DNA of 64,000 bases from an uncultured Desulfobacter sp. (GCF_963666675.1 NZ_OY762929.1:1736001-1800000), one strand, 5' to 3'; positions 1 to 8,820 are shown, counted from the first letter of the stretch. Made by a program: numbers and translations. The notes: generated by a model from the letters alone, not told the origin.

Positions 1-430
1 GAACGAAGATACGTCAAAATATTGCCTACCACCCGTACACACTCACTGGGTTGGGAATGACAAAATGACCATTATGGAAGATATTTGACCCATTCTCTGA
101 TTTCCATTAGCTGGAAAGGGTCCCTGAAAATATGGCGGGCGGTAAAAGGAAAGGTTGACCATGATATATCCATTTTTACCAGGAGAGATAGACTGATTCG
201 GAAGTGAGGGTGGGGCATTGGAAGGGTTGATTACCAAATAAGCGAACGATCAATTATGTGTGAAACTCATTACTAAATTCCTCAATATTTGAATAATTAA
301 CTTTTTTAAATACAAAATAAGATAAATTTCTTGACTGAAAAACCAATATCTGGTTGACATATACATTTATATTAAAAATTTGTTTAAAAAGTTTAATTTT
401 TGTTATTAGCCAAAATGGTTGCTGATCCAA
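1..430. other. AT-rich non-coding stretch upstream of the sensor kinase
   Basis: No convincing gene is visible. The first 240 bases have mixed composition and contain two loosely similar GACCAT-containing segments; the last 180 bases are strongly AT-rich and would hold the promoter of the kinase operon. I could not assign clear -35/-10 boxes or a ribosome binding site. The left part may be the remnant of another element, but nothing identifies it. Confidence 0.4.
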
Positions 431-2821
431 ATGATATATGAAAATAGCATTTTCGAAGAAGATATTGATAAACAGTTAATTCTTCTTGTATTAGATAAAA
501 ATTTAAAAATTGTGAAATTTAATTCGCTTTTTTTGAAAACCGTTGGTCTGACAGATGGCTTGCAGAATAGAAGCATAAATGAATTTATCGATTGGGAAAA
601 GACGTATACAAACAAACTAAAAAGTCGAACTCCTATTAATAACTTAAAAATCATCTTAGATAACAAGTTAAAATATGAAAAAGAATTTTTTTGTTATTTA
701 AAAAATTTAGAGATTAACAATTCCTATCCAGTTAAATTTAATTATTCTTATGACGAGAACAGCAAGGCGTTTTTTTTGTTTGGTGTTAAAAACAATGAAA
801 TCCAAACGATTGTAAATGAATTATATTGTCATCTTCCATTTTCAACTTTTGCATTTGATGACGATGAAAAAGTAGTCTACCTCAATGATGATCTAAGTGC
901 CTTCGGGCTTAAAAATCGTGAGAATTATCTAAACTGTTCTATTTCAAAAATACTGAGTCAAAAATCACACACCATCGTACAAAATCAATTTGAAGAGCGG
1001 AATAAATCTGGAAACGACCATAAAAACAATGACCTGCAACCAGTTCAGATTGAAATTAAAGATGAAGAAGGAAACTACCATTACACTGAAGCATACTTGA
1101 GAACGTACTTAATTGAAAATAAAAGAGTCGTTTCAGGTTTCTTGAGATGCAACCAATCCCAAAAACAAGCTATTAAAAAAGCATTCCATGTTTTTGATGA
1201 AACGCCACATCCAATATATAGATATTCCTATAATGCACTGGCAAAAAACAAAAGGGACAAATTTCTATTTTCTTATGTAAATAGGGCCTTTGAAGAGGTT
1301 ATTGGATACAAAAACGAAGAAATCATTGGGAAGTCTTTATTCACTATTTTTTTAGATAAGAATTTTGATGAAATATACGAGAAAGTATATAGGAGATATA
1401 AATTAGAACCAATTGAAACTTCATACAGTTACTACATTAAAAAAAAGAATGGCAACAAGCTCCATACAGTCATTCATGCCGTTCCTTTTGTTTTTCATGG
1501 AGAAAATCCTTTATTCATACAAGGCGCGTTGCACGATTTAACAAAAGAAGATAAGTATCGAGAAAAACTGGAAAATGCAAATCAAAATCTTGATCTTATG
1601 GTTTCAGGAGTCCAGTTTTCTAACGATAGTGATAGTATCGATACCTTCATAAGAGAAATGTTTGATACAATGATAGCCGTATTCGAAGAGAATTGGGGGG
1701 TTTTGTATGGTATTGAGGATAGTGAAAATGAGACAAAGATTATTCCGATCATGTCACATAATTGCGTTGAATCGGAAATGACATTACCTAAAAAAAATTA
1801 TGACACATTTAAACAACTACTGAGTAAATGCAATAATAAATTAGATGATGTTCAAGATATCGAAATTAAAAAAATCATTCTTGAGAACATAGGGTGGGAC
1901 TGTGCGAATATGGAATCAAATGGGATTGATATTTATGCGATAAGCTTCAGTTCTTTTGATACTCCAGAATTCTTGTTTGTTTATTTCAGCTTTTCTGAAT
2001 TTAAATTAACCTCGATAGATAAATCTACAATTAGTTATCTATCAAATGTTGTTGTAAACAGGTTGGAAAGAGAGAGAAACGAGAGAGAAAGTAGATTGAT
2101 ATTAAATTCAATGGAAAGCAGTAGCAAACAAATTACTTTAGGTGAGATCTCCTGGGAGATAACACATGAAGTTGGTAATACGGTAAATAATTTAGCGTCT
2201 TCTATAGCCGCACTATATGAGAACCCAATTATTGAATCAAATCAAGAACTAAATGTTCAGATAACGGAATTAAAGGACCTAATTGAAGATGCAATAGAAA
2301 TTGTAACGAAACATCGTACTTGGTATAACCCTTCAAGCCAAATCGAAATTTTTAATCCGAATAAAAGATTAGATGAAATTATTGATGTCTTTAAGAAAAA
2401 GCGAAGAATAAAGTCGAAGAAAATAAAGCTCACTTACAAGCCTGGGAAGTTTTTTCCATTAAAAATGGTTAAAGTTAGATTTTCGGAAATTTGTTTTAAT
2501 TTAATTCTAAATTCATATCAAGCAATTCCTGAAAAAAAGAAAGGTCATATCCATGTCTCAACAGGAATATCTGGGGAGAGTTTTTTTGTAAAAATAGTTG
2601 ATGATGGTATAGGTATAAAAAAACAAGATATGGATAAGATTTTTGATAAGTATTCAACCAAAAAAAATGGAACTGGTTTAGGGTTGTATGTCAGTAAAAG
2701 ATTTGCCGAAGAGGTTAAATCAGAATCTGGAGTCAAAGGCCAAATAGAGGTTAAGCCCAATAGTGTTGGCAGCGGGGTAGCATTTACTGTTCATTTACCA
2801 AAGGGACTTGATAATGAGTAG
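431..2821 (+). CDS. Multi-PAS cytosolic sensor histidine kinase
   Basis: This is a sensor kinase of about 796 residues without any membrane segment, so it should sense a cytoplasmic signal. Three PAS-like segments seem to fill roughly residues 5-375; the third is the clearest (FSYVNRAFEEVIGYKNEEI and a following PAC region). A GAF-like stretch follows (about 400-545). The phospho-acceptor box reads LGEISWEITHEVGN near residue 580, and the HATPase domain shows the N box NLILNSYQAI, the G1 box DDGIGI and the G2 box GTGLGLYVSKR. The ATG at 431 is chosen; an in-frame TTG lies at 419. The gene overlaps the next one by 8 bases and heads a three-gene unit with a receiver protein and an MBL-fold protein. 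Composition is much more AT-rich than the chromosome right of 8780, suggesting transfer. The ligand cannot be deduced. Confidence 0.85.
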   Translation: MIYENSIFEEDIDKQLILLVLDKNLKIVKFNSLFLKTVGLTDGLQNRSINEFIDWEKTYTNKLKSRTPINNLKIILDNKLKYEKEFFCYLKNLEINNSYPVKFNYSYDENSKAFFLFGVKNNEIQTIVNELYCHLPFSTFAFDDDEKVVYLNDDLSAFGLKNRENYLNCSISKILSQKSHTIVQNQFEERNKSGNDHKNNDLQPVQIEIKDEEGNYHYTEAYLRTYLIENKRVVSGFLRCNQSQKQAIKKAFHVFDETPHPIYRYSYNALAKNKRDKFLFSYVNRAFEEVIGYKNEEIIGKSLFTIFLDKNFDEIYEKVYRRYKLEPIETSYSYYIKKKNGNKLHTVIHAVPFVFHGENPLFIQGALHDLTKEDKYREKLENANQNLDLMVSGVQFSNDSDSIDTFIREMFDTMIAVFEENWGVLYGIEDSENETKIIPIMSHNCVESEMTLPKKNYDTFKQLLSKCNNKLDDVQDIEIKKIILENIGWDCANMESNGIDIYAISFSSFDTPEFLFVYFSFSEFKLTSIDKSTISYLSNVVVNRLERERNERESRLILNSMESSSKQITLGEISWEITHEVGNTVNNLASSIAALYENPIIESNQELNVQITELKDLIEDAIEIVTKHRTWYNPSSQIEIFNPNKRLDEIIDVFKKKRRIKSKKIKLTYKPGKFFPLKMVKVRFSEICFNLILNSYQAIPEKKKGHIHVSTGISGESFFVKIVDDGIGIKKQDMDKIFDKYSTKKNGTGLGLYVSKRFAEEVKSESGVKGQIEVKPNSVGSGVAFTVHLPKGLDNE

Positions 2822-3536
2822 AGAAATCGTTGATCTATGCAAACAAACAACAATTTTAGCGATTGATGACGAAAAAAGTTTTTTAAAGAGTTTAGAACGA
2901 TTATTAAAATATCCTGGACAATTTTTAAAAGCTGAAAATGGAGATCAAGCAATTGATCTTGTAAAAGAATATAAAGTTGATCTTATCTTGCTTGATCAGA
3001 CGTTGGAAGATGAATTAGGAACAGATGTACTAAAAAAAATATTAAAAATTCAACCAGATGTAAGAGTCGTTCTAATAACTATTTGTGAAGAGAACGATGT
3101 ACGTTCACAGATGCCGTTTAACCAAAATAGTATTAAAGCTTATTTTCAAAAACCTCTTAAAATAAATAGATACCAAAGATTAAAAGATACCGTTCAAGAG
3201 GTTTTAATTTCAACAATCGATAACTCGTTTCATGAAATAAATGATTTTAAACAAATTATTACCGAAAATGTGGGTTATGTTGAAGAATTTGTTGATGAGT
3301 TTGCAAATGTAATTTTGTATGATGAAGAGGAAAACGGTCATCAAAGTATACTTCCCAAAGTGGTGTTAGAAAGGAACGCAATATATGAAGGGATGAATTT
3401 TATGGCAAAATCCTTTATCGCAGATAGAAATATCATTACTACATTTGGTCGGTTGCCTGACGATGAGGCGACAAAAAAGATTATAGAAGACATTGCAAAA
3501 GATATTGACTTTGAATTAGGAAATGATGAATGGTGA
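2814..3536 (+). CDS. Response regulator with receiver domain and unknown output domain
   Basis: Residues 12-125 form a CheY-like receiver: the acidic pair is D18-D19, the expected phospho-acceptor is D61 in DLILLDQTL, a Thr sits in VVLITI, and the conserved Lys is in YFQKPL. The remaining ~115 residues are acidic and helical and show no HTH, GGDEF, HD-GYP or other output domain that I recognise, so this is not an ordinary transcription factor. The ATG at 2814 follows AAGGGA and overlaps the kinase end; an in-frame TTG at 2808 is less likely. Its stop overlaps the start of the MBL-fold gene, so the three proteins are probably translationally coupled. It most likely takes phosphate from the upstream kinase. 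Confidence 0.8.
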   Translation: MSREIVDLCKQTTILAIDDEKSFLKSLERLLKYPGQFLKAENGDQAIDLVKEYKVDLILLDQTLEDELGTDVLKKILKIQPDVRVVLITICEENDVRSQMPFNQNSIKAYFQKPLKINRYQRLKDTVQEVLISTIDNSFHEINDFKQIITENVGYVEEFVDEFANVILYDEEENGHQSILPKVVLERNAIYEGMNFMAKSFIADRNIITTFGRLPDDEATKKIIEDIAKDIDFELGNDEW

Positions 3537-4600
3537 TAAAGGATAATAACAATTTAAATATTTACGTAATAAATAAAGGATTAGGAGAGAGCATTATTAT
3601 CAAAACCCCGGATGGGAAATGGGGTATTATAGATTGTTACACTTCAAATCTAAAAAATGCAACATCCAATCCTGTTTTAAAATTATTAGAAGAACATAAA
3701 GTTAAAGAAATTGAGTTTGTCGTTTTAACCCATCCTCATAATGATCACTATAGAGGAATGTCACAAATATTTAAAGAATACAATGGACGAATTAAATTTT
3801 TTTGGCGGTTTGCAGGTATAAGTCCAAAGCTTTTAAAATGGTTAAAATTAAGAAAAGTTGATATTAAAAAGATCAAATCGAATACTCTTGGAGAAAATAT
3901 TTCAGATCTCAATATTTTATTTTCTGAAATAAGGAAACAGAAAAAAAATATGCTTAATTTAGGCTTTTTAATTGCCGGTCAGACTATTTACCAATCTAAC
4001 AACATCCAAATCAGTGTAATAGCACCAAATGGTAACGTTATAGAAAGTTTTGATGAGAGCCTCCAGTTTAGTCAAAATTTAGATTTACCATTTGGGGTAG
4101 CTGGTTCAGGAAACGAAAATAGGGTTTCGGGCATTATAAGAATAAAATACGGAGATAGAGATTATCTGCTTTTTAGTGATTCAGACAATTATGCACAGAA
4201 AGAACTATTTAAAGAGATTAAAGCAAATAAAACTAAATTTGATCCTGTATTTATTAAAGTTAGTCATCACGGCTCAAAAGAGGGGTACTATGAGGACTTG
4301 TGGAAACAATTAGGGTTTAAGAAAGAGACTACCGATTCTGTGATAACACCATATTTAGTCCGTAAACTACCTCGGAAAGATATTATAGCTCAAGTTTCTA
4401 ATGCATCAAAACTCCACGTTCCGGTCCCGGTTAAAGATGAAAATATTGAAAGAAGACTTAATACTCAGAGTAAAACAATATTTTCTTTAATATCTTATAA
4501 AAATTACGAAGTTTCTAAAGCATCATTCGGTATTCTTGCGTTTGAATATGACAAAACAGGAAAATTAATTAATTTAATGAAAGGACCTCTATCTGTTTGA
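3530..4600 (+). CDS. Metallo-beta-lactamase-fold hydrolase, ComEC-C-terminal-like
   Basis: A 356-residue protein whose metal site is visible: LTHPHNDHYRG gives H68, H70, D72 and H73; LLFSDSDNYAQ supplies the bridging Asp; and VSHHGSKEGY (H246-H247) is the hallmark of the ComEC/Rec2-type MBL subgroup, whose members include nucleases and phosphodiesterases. No signal peptide or membrane segment is present, so it acts in the cytoplasm. The start overlaps the response regulator stop by 7 bases. Placement as the last gene of a kinase-receiver unit suggests that it is the effector of a phosphorelay; that role is inference. The substrate is unknown; nucleic acid or a nucleotide is the most natural guess from the family. 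Confidence 0.8.
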   Translation: MVIKDNNNLNIYVINKGLGESIIIKTPDGKWGIIDCYTSNLKNATSNPVLKLLEEHKVKEIEFVVLTHPHNDHYRGMSQIFKEYNGRIKFFWRFAGISPKLLKWLKLRKVDIKKIKSNTLGENISDLNILFSEIRKQKKNMLNLGFLIAGQTIYQSNNIQISVIAPNGNVIESFDESLQFSQNLDLPFGVAGSGNENRVSGIIRIKYGDRDYLLFSDSDNYAQKELFKEIKANKTKFDPVFIKVSHHGSKEGYYEDLWKQLGFKKETTDSVITPYLVRKLPRKDIIAQVSNASKLHVPVPVKDENIERRLNTQSKTIFSLISYKNYEVSKASFGILAFEYDKTGKLINLMKGPLSV

Positions 4601-4628
4601 GACAATTTTAAAATAATCTCAGTGGTGT

Positions 4629-5852
4629 TCACTTAAAATTGAATTTAGACACCGTATTTTTTAGAAATGTAAAAATTACATCGGCCAATGGAGATAATTG
4701 AGGGGAAAAATACATCAAAGAGATGCAAATAACCGCAACCCACATTAACGAGCCAATAGTCATCCGATATTTTTTTTGATGGCTACATCTATCGTTCAGT
4801 TCCGTGAATTTTGGGACAATTTTATTTGCCACCCCTTTATGTTTTTCTGTGACAAATTCTTTCTGCTCTTCTATCTCTTTTTCAATAAAATTTAATGTTC
4901 TTTTGTGATTCGAAAAAAAAGTCCAGGTGAACAGAGCAAAAATCCAGACACTCCCAACAATGATACCATTTTTCAAACTCTGTAAGTTAGTTGTATCGAT
5001 TCGGGGAGCAGCAAAGATAATTGCAAGCGGTATGGCAATCATTGTTTTTTGCAACTCAGCCAAAGCAGCATTTAATTTGTCAGCAATTTTTAAAATTTTT
5101 TCTTCGAGTTCATCAAGGATTTCATCTAATGAAAAATCAGAGATATAAAGATTCCAATCTTGCTCAAAAGTATTTTTAATTCTGGAAAAGCTTTTTAATA
5201 GATGCGCAAAAGTGGATTGTTCGGAAGTAGCCGTTAATGCAACTTTTACAACAGATGCCCGTAATAACCGTATCCGCTCTTTTAATCTCGGGGAAGTTAA
5301 TGATTCTTGTAACAACTTGATACCAGATAATTCATTTAACTCATAGTCACGATAGCAGAGAGGAATTTTGATTTTTACACCATCGTAAAAAAAACAAGTG
5401 ATCTTATTGTTATCAGTTTCATGGTGATCTGATATTCTCTTAAGGACATTCGCAAAGGTTATTGCATCTATGTATTCTTTAGGTCTCTCAAACTTTTTTT
5501 TATTTATTAAGAATATTTTTTGAGGAGCTTCGGTTAAAAAACGAGAATATTTGAGAAGCGTTGCCAGATCTTTTACTATTGCAATATCATCGGTTGGAAG
5601 CGGTAATTGCAGTTCAAAATCGACAACATTCCCGTTGAATTCATTGACAATCGACGGGTCTGTCCCTTTGCAAACGCCACCCAAAAGGCTATCCGTAATC
5701 CATGCATTCTCCAACAGTATAACGATATCAGGCGCGTTATCTTTAGAAATTATTATTTTAACTATTGGATTCCGTTCAGAATCCTCCCAAAGAATACCTT
5801 CACAATTTGTTAATATCTTTATGAGACTTTTATGTTCCTGGCTCAAATCCAT
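4629..5852 (-). CDS. Membrane protein with large cytosolic N-domain and three C-terminal helices
   Basis: A 407-residue protein I do not recognise. The first ~250 residues are soluble and charged; three hydrophobic segments follow at about 267-282 (TMIAIPLAIIFAA), 297-314 (IIVGSVWIFALFTWTFF) and 370-390 (IGSLMWVAVICISLMYF). A charged, probably coiled stretch separates helices two and three. The gene starts one base after the stop of the NdpA-like gene on the same strand, so the pair is almost certainly one transcript. A soluble sensor domain followed by terminal transmembrane helices is a common layout of membrane-perturbing effectors in phage defence, but that function is only inferred. It converges on the MBL gene with 28 bases between the stops. 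Confidence 0.75.
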   Translation of the reverse strand: MDLSQEHKSLIKILTNCEGILWEDSERNPIVKIIISKDNAPDIVILLENAWITDSLLGGVCKGTDPSIVNEFNGNVVDFELQLPLPTDDIAIVKDLATLLKYSRFLTEAPQKIFLINKKKFERPKEYIDAITFANVLKRISDHHETDNNKITCFFYDGVKIKIPLCYRDYELNELSGIKLLQESLTSPRLKERIRLLRASVVKVALTATSEQSTFAHLLKSFSRIKNTFEQDWNLYISDFSLDEILDELEEKILKIADKLNAALAELQKTMIAIPLAIIFAAPRIDTTNLQSLKNGIIVGSVWIFALFTWTFFSNHKRTLNFIEKEIEEQKEFVTEKHKGVANKIVPKFTELNDRCSHQKKYRMTIGSLMWVAVICISLMYFSPQLSPLADVIFTFLKNTVSKFNFK

Positions 5853-5853
5853 T

Positions 5854-6846
5854 TTAGGACTCGTCTCGGAGCACTCTTGTTATGCTCTCTGGAGGATCGT
5901 TAATAGTCACTTTATTTCCATTCTCATCCAATTGAATTCTTGTACCCAGCATACTTGCAGGAAATTTCAGCTGAATACCTTCACCACTTGCTTTAATTTC
6001 CTTAAGTTTTTTTAAATGTGTTTTGTGTGGTTCAAATCCGTTACCTATTTTATAATCTCCCTGGTTGATAAACTCTAAAAATTTTTGTGGCTCATTATCT
6101 GAGACTATTTGACTCAACGAATCTAATAAAATATTATCGCGATCAGTACAATAGTCAAAAATTATTTGTTTCAACTCCTGCTTTTTCCCCTTGGAATATT
6201 CTTCTTGTTCTGCAAAATCATTTATTGCACGAATAAGTTCAGTGGTCTGCAATGCGGAATTTGCAAACTCATCACAACCAATCGCTTTTAAAAAATATTG
6301 GGGTGTTGTTTGGGTTGCCCGGCCTTTTATGAATGTAATGTATTGGTTTTGAGGGGTATTTTTCCATGTTGATATGTCAATCTGACAACCAATATGGAGC
6401 TTATCCATTTCCAAATGTTTTGCTTTGTCAATATCCAAGTCTTTATTAATAACGCAACCTGTTGTTTGCCGCAGGATAGTTATAAATATAAAACGATCAA
6501 CATTTTCGATATATGAAATAAATAGAAGGTAACCACCAGTTGCTAAATTTTCATTTGCGATCCTATCTTTTAGAAGATTTAAACTTGCCTTCGTGAAATC
6601 AATAAAAGATTGCCCGTTATTACTATTAATAAAAATGTCAAGGAATGTACTAAAACGAAATGTTTTTGTATCTTTATCGAACCTACCAAGCCCTTTGGTT
6701 ACCTTACGATGATATAAAGAGTGAAGATTTGTGAATAAAGTTGAAAGGCCCTCTGTTTTCGGGAGTAGTTCCTCTCTATGTTTAATTGTAGGTTGTCCTC
6801 CTTTTAATTTCTGCAAATCATGAACAATTGCATATTCTATCTCCAT
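5854..6846 (-). CDS. Nucleoid-associated protein, NdpA/YejK (NA37) family
   Basis: The 330-residue product aligns from memory along its length with E. coli YejK/NdpA. The shared landmarks are a GGYLLFISYIE segment, LDIDKAKHLEMDKLHIGCQI, the TFIKGRATQTTPQYFLKAIG block, and a C-terminal segment SMLGTRIQLDENG followed by INDPPES. Family members bind DNA. The ATG at 6846 sits five bases after GGAG and is preferred over the in-frame GTG at 6852. It is the first gene of a two-gene operon with the adjacent membrane protein. Being in an AT-rich island rather than the backbone, and paired with a membrane protein, it is unlikely to be the housekeeping YejK copy. A role as DNA-binding sensor of a defence or mobile-element unit is inference. 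Confidence 0.85.
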   Translation of the reverse strand: MEIEYAIVHDLQKLKGGQPTIKHREELLPKTEGLSTLFTNLHSLYHRKVTKGLGRFDKDTKTFRFSTFLDIFINSNNGQSFIDFTKASLNLLKDRIANENLATGGYLLFISYIENVDRFIFITILRQTTGCVINKDLDIDKAKHLEMDKLHIGCQIDISTWKNTPQNQYITFIKGRATQTTPQYFLKAIGCDEFANSALQTTELIRAINDFAEQEEYSKGKKQELKQIIFDYCTDRDNILLDSLSQIVSDNEPQKFLEFINQGDYKIGNGFEPHKTHLKKLKEIKASGEGIQLKFPASMLGTRIQLDENGNKVTINDPPESITRVLRDES

Positions 6847-7564
6847 ATTCACTCCTATATTAGGTTACCCATCAGTACGACTTGAACTTCGCGATTGATA
6901 AAGATAAGGCATTTGCAAAGCATAATGAAATCATTTAAACCGTTCACGGAATTATCCCGTATATGCTTTAAGAATAAGAGCCTGCTTCATTAAAGCAGGG
7001 TAGAGCGCCAAAATCCCATCTGACCCTAAACTGTTACTCTACTTATATCCTTGTGTCAATTATTGAATCAGCAATTCTCAATATGGATTTTAATCAACTC
7101 AAGGATACCGAAACCTGTTGAAATCACGTTAGCCGAAATCATGATTTTATGATATTTCAGCCTCATTTGGGCCAAATTGAGAATTGCTGTTATTGAATAA
7201 TAAGTTCCCAATAAACGACTAAAACTGTATCCTTTTGTTTTTGTAACTTATCGGTTGTTCCCGCCTTAGGAGAGTGAGACGCTATTGATTCTAATCAGAG
7301 ATACCTAAACGTCCACTCGACGATTATCGTAATTTACACCTCATCAGTCATAACAACGCGTGTACTGACTCCCTTTCAAAATCAGCCAATTATTCTTGCC
7401 TAAACGCATTATCAGGCACCATTTTTCGAGAATACAACAAAAAGTCAATACATTTAGCATCCCGAATAACTTCAAAAAAATTCCGAACCATTTAATAACT
7501 ACGTATCTACCCTTATGGTTGCGATTGCAAACGTCAATCCTTTAACGATATAAGAAAGGCTATC
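6847..7564. other. Intergenic region holding a hairpin and a MITE
   Basis: No gene is supported. A hairpin with 7-bp arms (CCTGCTT 6981-6987, AAGCAGG 6993-6999) has no following T run in either direction. The MITE at 7069-7189 is listed separately. The right part up to 7564 is AT-rich and should contain the promoter for the disrupted nuclease gene. Confidence 0.5.
7069..7189. mobile_element. 121-bp MITE with perfect 14-bp terminal inverted repeats
   Basis: The left end CAGCAATTCTCAAT (7069-7082) and right end ATTGAGAATTGCTG (7176-7189) are exact inverted repeats; 17 of the first 18 positions match when extended. The element is flanked on both sides by the identical 9-mer TTATTGAAT (7060-7068 and 7190-7198), the footprint of a transposition target duplication. 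It encodes nothing and is too short for a transposase, so it must be moved by a full-length relative elsewhere. I cannot name the family from the ends alone. Confidence 0.85.
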
Positions 7565-7922
7565 ATGGAAAATATTTTGGCGATGTGCTTGATCCTCTTA
7601 GTTTCGGCAGCTGCAGCCCATGCGGATTATCGTGGTTGCTGTAGTGAACATGGTGGTATTGTTTGTGAGAATGGAATCACCCGGTGTATTGACGGTACGG
7701 AATTATCAGAAAGTTGTCAGGCCAAAGACTGCAATATCTGTGAAGAATCGGTATTCAGTCCCGCTGCCTCTGATAACATCAAAGTTGCCAGTTTCAATAT
7801 CCAAGTGTTTGGACGTTCAAAAGCTTCCAAGCCAGAGGTTATGGGAGTGTGGCCCATATCATTCCCAGCTTGATATTATTTCCATCAAATCATTATCCAA
7901 TGGGGTATTTCGGATAAATTAG
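7565..7922 (+). pseudogene. Truncated and frameshifted secreted DNase I-like nuclease
   Basis: The open frame 7565-7873 starts with a signal peptide (AMCLILLVSAAAAHA), then a Cys-rich module with eight cysteines, then IKVASFNIQVFGRSKASK, the start of an endonuclease/exonuclease/phosphatase (DNase I-like) domain. Just after this the frame breaks: the expected DIISI strand appears in the +1 frame (about 7871-7885), and only some 40 more residues follow before stops. The rest of the ~250-residue catalytic domain is absent, so the gene is dead. It sits between a MITE and the island end, consistent with decay. Confidence 0.7.
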
Positions 7923-8722
7923 CACCCAGAAAAACTAAAAAAAAACTTTAACCACTGTGGTATTTTGTAATCTACCTTTATGGTCCGATTGTAAAATTGA
8001 ACATACTGATATTATTGAGTATAGGTAGATATTAAGGCCTGTTTTTACAGTATCTGTCACAAATCCGTTACACTCATTACACTTTCTGTAACCGATTACA
8101 GCCACCCCGTTACACACACTTTTCATTTTTTGGTTGCTGGCGGCAGGCGTGGCAAAATTATTGGCAATGATCTTAATAACGGCCATGGGCCGACCTGACA
8201 TATCAACTGCCAGGCTTAAGCCCACAACGAAACATGAAAGTAACTCAGCAACTTATTGAAACTTTCATATAAAAGGGAAGTATGATGAACGGGAAAACGA
8301 TACCAAAGGATCGAACGATATACCCTAAAAAAATGACACCAACGTGATCGGGATTTTGATTGAGTCAGCGGATCATCGTTTGAGAGAGTATGCAAGATGA
8401 AATTTATATCAATTGTGCCCAAAAGAAAAATCCATTTGAGACGGCGCTTTCTGAAAAGATAGAGGGTAGGGGGACTCAGAGTTTTTTGACCGGTATCAGA
8501 TTGTGCCCATAAAAATTCTGGGATTGATGTATTTTGATGAAAAAATATAGGCCAAAGGACCGTTAATCCCTTGGCCATAGGTGTGCCTGGTTGTGCCCAA
8601 ATTGTGCCCGTCAAGGTCAAATAATTAAAAACAAATCCAAACGAAACCAAAAGTAGGACGAGAAAACGCTTGATAGACAAGGGTTTGAAATTTTAATGCA
8701 ATATCGATTTGGCGCATTAAGG
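7923..8722. other. Degenerate non-coding border region of the island
   Basis: No gene is supported on either strand. Minus-strand open frames at 7935-8225 and 8216-8680 have no family resemblance, no ribosome binding sites and odd composition. The right third contains the repeated TTGTGCCC motif described separately. The stretch lies directly against the tRNA fragment and is best read as the end of an integrated element. Confidence 0.5.
8413..8609 (+). repeat. Four copies of TTGTGCCC near the island end (candidate integrase arm sites)
   Basis: Exact copies lie at 8413-8420, 8501-8508, 8591-8598 and 8602-8609, with a related GTGTGCCT at 8581-8588. All are on the same strand. The last three are 10 and 11 bases apart, one helical turn, and the earlier two are about 90 bases apart. 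Short direct repeats within 400 bases of an attachment core are typical of arm-type binding sites of tyrosine integrases; the role is inferred. Confidence 0.5.
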
Positions 8723-8778
8723 TCTTAAAATCCCTCGCCCGCAAGGGTGTACGAGTTCAATTCTCGTCCCAGGTACCA
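8723..8778 (+). other. attR: 3' half of tRNA-Leu(UAA) left by island integration
   Basis: From the anticodon loop CTTAAAA (anticodon UAA) onward the sequence is a complete class II tRNA 3' half: anticodon 3' stem TCCCT, a 15-base variable arm with CCC/GGG pairing, a perfect T arm (ACGAG, TTCAATT, CTCGT), the acceptor 3' strand CCCAGGT, discriminator A and an encoded CCA ending at 8778. The 5' half is missing: nothing upstream can pair with the acceptor strand, the D arm is absent and the anticodon stem is mismatched. This is the expected distal scar of an element integrated into a tRNA gene, so the island lies to the left and the intact tRNA should be upstream of this window. Confidence 0.8.
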
Positions 8779-8787
8779 AATAAAAAC

Positions 8788-8820
8788 AAGGAGTTAGCCT
8801 GTCTGTGGCGCTCCTTTTTT
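8788..8820 (+). terminator. Rho-independent terminator of the original tRNA-Leu gene
   Basis: AAGGAG pairs with CTCCTT, and inside it GCC pairs with GGC around the loop TGTCTGT; a run of T follows immediately. It lies ten bases after the CCA end, as expected for the chromosomal terminator left with the tRNA fragment. Confidence 0.75.

Noticed and set aside
43..237. 64-codon minus-strand open frame
   Set aside because: No ribosome binding site, no recognisable domain and a Pro/Ser-rich low-complexity translation; probably chance.
7935..8680. Two overlapping minus-strand frames near the island end, one with GTIWAQPGTP resembling an integrase tail
   Set aside because: The similarity is a few residues only, comes from the TTGTGCCC repeats read backwards, and no catalytic integrase motif is present.
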